A stretch of 64,000 bases of DNA, taken from positions 248,001 through 312,000 of the forward strand of contig KB906758.1 of assembly GCA_000381605.1 (NCBI GenBank). The letters run 5' to 3'. This stretch comes from Acidobacteriaceae bacterium KBS 89. Lineage in GTDB: Bacteria > Acidobacteriota > Terriglobia > Terriglobales > Acidobacteriaceae. This document shows positions 61,885 through 64,000 of this stretch, piece after piece. The notes beneath the pieces were generated by a model, which ran no database searches, had not been told where the DNA came from, and saw only the letters and a program-made list of their open reading frames with translations. Position 1 is the first letter of the stretch, and each line of letters starts with the position of its first letter. The position numbers and the translations under genes were made by a program.

Positions 61885-62826
61885 ATGCGGCAAGCTTTGA
61901 AACTCGTGTCATTGATGGCGGTCGTGGCTTGTTCCGTTAACGGGCTCATTGCCCAGGACCTTGCGCCGCGTGCCTTTGTCATCACTCCTCTGCATTCCAA
62001 TGCGGTCACGGTGGCTTGGTCCTTCTATGACGGCAGTATTAACTTCAACGGGGCTCTCCCTGTCGCGGACGCCACCGGGAGGTATAGCGTACCGATCCTG
62101 AGCTACTACCATTCGTTCAACTTCTTTGGCCGCTCAGCCAACGTTGTCGCCGCTTTACCTTACGGAGTCGGCAATTTTAAAGGAACGATCAACGGCGCCG
62201 GGGACAACCTTTACCGTTCGGGTCTTGTGGATTCGATTTTTCGTGTCGCCATCAACCTCAAGGGTGGGCCGGCGATGCCGGTACAGAAGTTTGTGAAGTG
62301 GAACCAGAAGGTCTTGCTGGGCGCCAGCCTCAAGGTGATCGCTCCGACAGGGCAGTACGATCCGACGAAGCTGATCAACTGGGGCACGAACCGGTGGTCC
62401 TTCAAACCGGAGTTTGGTTATTCGCAGCGGTGGGGAAAGGTTGTGCTCGATGGCTACCTGGGAGTGTGGTTTTTCACAACGAATTCGGATTTCTGGTCGC
62501 GCAACATCTACTACGCGGGTACGAGGTCTCAATCGCAGCAGCCCATTGGCTCCCTGGAAGGACACCTCAGTTACGACTTCAAACCGCGTCTTTGGGCTTC
62601 GCTTGACGGCAATTTCTGGTTTGGTGGGAAGACAGCCGTGAATGGAATAGAAAACCCGCTCAGTGAGCAGAACAACTCCCGGCTGGGAGGTACTTTTGCG
62701 TTCCCCATAACCAAGCATCAGTCTCTGAAGTTTGCTTATAGCAATGGAACCTACATCCGGTACGGTGGCAACTATCAAAACGTCACGGCCGCATGGCAGT
62801 ACTCCTGGTTCGGTAAGCCGAACTAG
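61885..62826 (+). CDS. Outer-membrane channel-like protein (phenol MetA-type), sulfatase island
   Basis: A 313-residue exported protein with a signal peptide (LKLVSLMAVVACSVNGLIAQ). It resembles PF13557-type outer-membrane proteins: DLAPRAFVITPLHSNAVTVAW, SPILSYYHSFNFFGRSANVV-like strands, LLGASLKVIAPTGQYDPTKLINWGTNRWSFKPEFG and the last strand NVTAAWQYSWFG. These have been proposed to take up aromatic compounds. The ATG at 61885 is used although the frame opens at 61753; its ribosome binding site is weak. It is the last gene of the sulfatase operon and abuts the convergent MFS gene by 18 bases. Confidence 0.8.
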   Translation: MRQALKLVSLMAVVACSVNGLIAQDLAPRAFVITPLHSNAVTVAWSFYDGSINFNGALPVADATGRYSVPILSYYHSFNFFGRSANVVAALPYGVGNFKGTINGAGDNLYRSGLVDSIFRVAINLKGGPAMPVQKFVKWNQKVLLGASLKVIAPTGQYDPTKLINWGTNRWSFKPEFGYSQRWGKVVLDGYLGVWFFTTNSDFWSRNIYYAGTRSQSQQPIGSLEGHLSYDFKPRLWASLDGNFWFGGKTAVNGIENPLSEQNNSRLGGTFAFPITKHQSLKFAYSNGTYIRYGGNYQNVTAAWQYSWFGKPN

Positions 62827-62844
62827 CTTGCGAAACCGTTGCGG

Positions 62845-64000
62845 TCAGGCGGCTTGGGGTTGCCTTGCGGCGCGTTGGGCAAGGAGGAGAGAGACAAGCA
62901 GCATGGCCGCCGCGGTGAAGAAGGGTGTGCCTGGGATGTGGATGCCCGTGCTGATGGATTTGCTGAAGATGTAGGTGAAGAGGCCAGGGCCGACGAGGCC
63001 GGCGATTCCGCGGAGGCTGTTGATGGCTCCCTGGAGTTGGCCCTGCTCGGAGGGGCTCGTCAGTCGGGAGAGAAGACTCTGGGCGGCGGGCCATGTGAAG
63101 GACATCATGTTGAGGAACGGGATTCCAAGCCAGAAGAGCATACCCGTCCTTGAGAGACCGAACATCGAGTAGCCGATGGCACCTCCGATGAGGCCGATGG
63201 TCATGGCTCCGCGTTCGCCGAGTTTGGCGACGATGGGTTTGACGAGCAATGCGCCGTAGATTGCAGTGCAGACGCCGATGGTGGCGAGGGAGTAGCCCAC
63301 GGTGCCGACGCTCCAGTGGTACCGGTAACCGGCGTAGATAACGTAGACATTCATGAGGGATTGCTGGGCGATGTAACCGAGAAGAAGGACGGTGGCGATG
63401 GTGATCATGCCGGTGTGGCGGCGGAAGAGCGAGACGGAGCCGACGGGGTTGGCGCGCGCCCAGGAGAAGGGGCTGCGGTTTTGTTGCGAGAGGGATTCGG
63501 GCAGCACGAAGAGGCCGTAGAGGCCGTTGATGAGGCTGAGGCCGCCGGCGACCCAGAAGGGCAGGCGCGGGTTGATGTTGCCGAGGAGTCCACCAACGGC
63601 GGGGCCGAGGACGAAGCCGATACCGAAGGCGGCGTTGAGCATGCCGAAGGCGGCGGCGCGGCGCTCGCGCGGGGTGACGTCGGCCATGTAGGCCATGGCG
63701 GTAGGGATGCTGGAGGAGGTGATGCCAGAGATGACGCGGCCGAGAAAGAGCCAGCTGAGCGCAGGGGCCCAGGCCATGAGGAGGTAGTCGAGGCCGAGGC
63801 CGAAGTTGGAGAGCAGGACGACGGGGCGGCGGCCAAAGCGGTCGGAGAGCGAGCCGATGATCGGAGAGCAGAAGAACTGCATGACGGCGAAGACGGTTCC
63901 GAAGAGGCCGAGCATCTTTGCGGCAGAGGAGGTGTCGCCGTGGAGGAAGCCCTCGATGAGGCGAGGCAGGACGGGAGCGATCATGCCGAGGGCGAGCATG
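62845..64000 (-). CDS. MFS transporter of the TetA/MdtG drug-efflux type, N-terminus beyond the edge
   Basis: About 384 residues are visible; the first about 10-20 residues and the start lie beyond the right edge. Motif A is FCSPIIGSLSDRFGRRPVVLLSN (G-x-x-x-D-R-x-G-R-R), and motif C-like GIGFVLGPAVGGLLG is in helix 5, as in 12-helix drug:proton antiporters of the DHA1 group. The mid-loop (ESLSQQNRSPFSWARANPVGS) is standard for the TetA branch. The C-terminal cytoplasmic tail is very short. Specific drug or metabolite substrates cannot be inferred. Confidence 0.92.
   Translation of the reverse strand, partial: MLALGMIAPVLPRLIEGFLHGDTSSAAKMLGLFGTVFAVMQFFCSPIIGSLSDRFGRRPVVLLSNFGLGLDYLLMAWAPALSWLFLGRVISGITSSSIPTAMAYMADVTPRERRAAAFGMLNAAFGIGFVLGPAVGGLLGNINPRLPFWVAGGLSLINGLYGLFVLPESLSQQNRSPFSWARANPVGSVSLFRRHTGMITIATVLLLGYIAQQSLMNVYVIYAGYRYHWSVGTVGYSLATIGVCTAIYGALLVKPIVAKLGERGAMTIGLIGGAIGYSMFGLSRTGMLFWLGIPFLNMMSFTWPAAQSLLSRLTSPSEQGQLQGAINSLRGIAGLVGPGLFTYIFSKSISTGIHIPGTPFFTAAAMLLVSLLLAQRAARQPQAA

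Overview
The window reads as a chromosomal segment of an acidobacterium of the Acidobacteriaceae type (Edaphobacter/Granulicella/Terriglobus relatives). The basis is family content. It has a VWFA-related secreted protein of the acidobacterial type, an ABC-less duplicated orphan permease of the ADOP type, a large Oar-like TonB-dependent receptor with an N-terminal carboxypeptidase-regulatory-like domain, and Gram-negative envelope genes (lpxC, LpxA-associated-type oxidoreductase, outer-membrane barrels). GC is moderately high. I saw no rRNA, tRNA, CRISPR array, integrase or transposase.

Layout. 0-13.9 kb is mostly housekeeping: a partial VOC protein, an MscS-type channel, an alpha/beta hydrolase, mnmG, msrA, dnaB, a VOC/YafY pair, a secreted SGNH lipoprotein, alr, an ArsR-SRPBCC-membrane protein operon, and a Gfo/Idh/MocA oxidoreductase behind a 70-residue protein. 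13.9-18.2 kb is an accessory stretch of unrecognised genes separated by four copies of a short palindromic repeat. 18.3-25.9 kb returns to core genes (MetE-like, a LolA-like lipoprotein, mltG, ruvX, greA, a CDP-alcohol phosphatidyltransferase, a KTSC protein, isoaspartyl peptidase, GNAT, TPR). 26.1-29.8 kb is the TonB-dependent receptor. 30-38.3 kb mixes secreted enzymes (a permuted-papain candidate, an atypical nucleoside hydrolase coupled to a NIPSNAP protein) with mutarotase, Maf, an M20 peptidase, lpxC and folK. 38.5-44.5 kb has the VWFA protein, the orphan permease and a DUF2157/GDYXXLXY-type gene broken by about four frame shifts; a 66-base repeat flanks the permease.

44.6-51 kb holds a haloperoxidase-like lipoprotein in an operon with an outer-membrane channel. 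Next comes an ECF42-type sigma factor with three DGPF (YciI-like) proteins, which has two matching candidate ECF promoters. A CADD-family protein with the residues linked to self-sacrificing p-aminobenzoate synthesis follows. 51-54.5 kb has an AI-2E-family exporter with a long C-terminal extension and a frame-broken DUF2252 gene. 54.5-62.8 kb is a secreted sulfatase island: a barrel, two type I sulfatases, a secreted HAD phosphatase and two more barrels. Three of its transcription units share an upstream TAGCA-N4-TGCTA palindrome, so it looks like a co-regulated periplasmic desulfation/dephosphorylation regulon. The right edge cuts an MFS drug-efflux type transporter.

The observations I rate highest are the shared sulfatase-island operator with its tandemly duplicated leader, the ECF42-DGPF module with its two promoters, the CADD homologue, the palindromic repeat family, and the two frame-broken genes. 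Start codons were often moved downstream of the longest open frame where a ribosome binding site or signal peptide argued for it; each case is noted.
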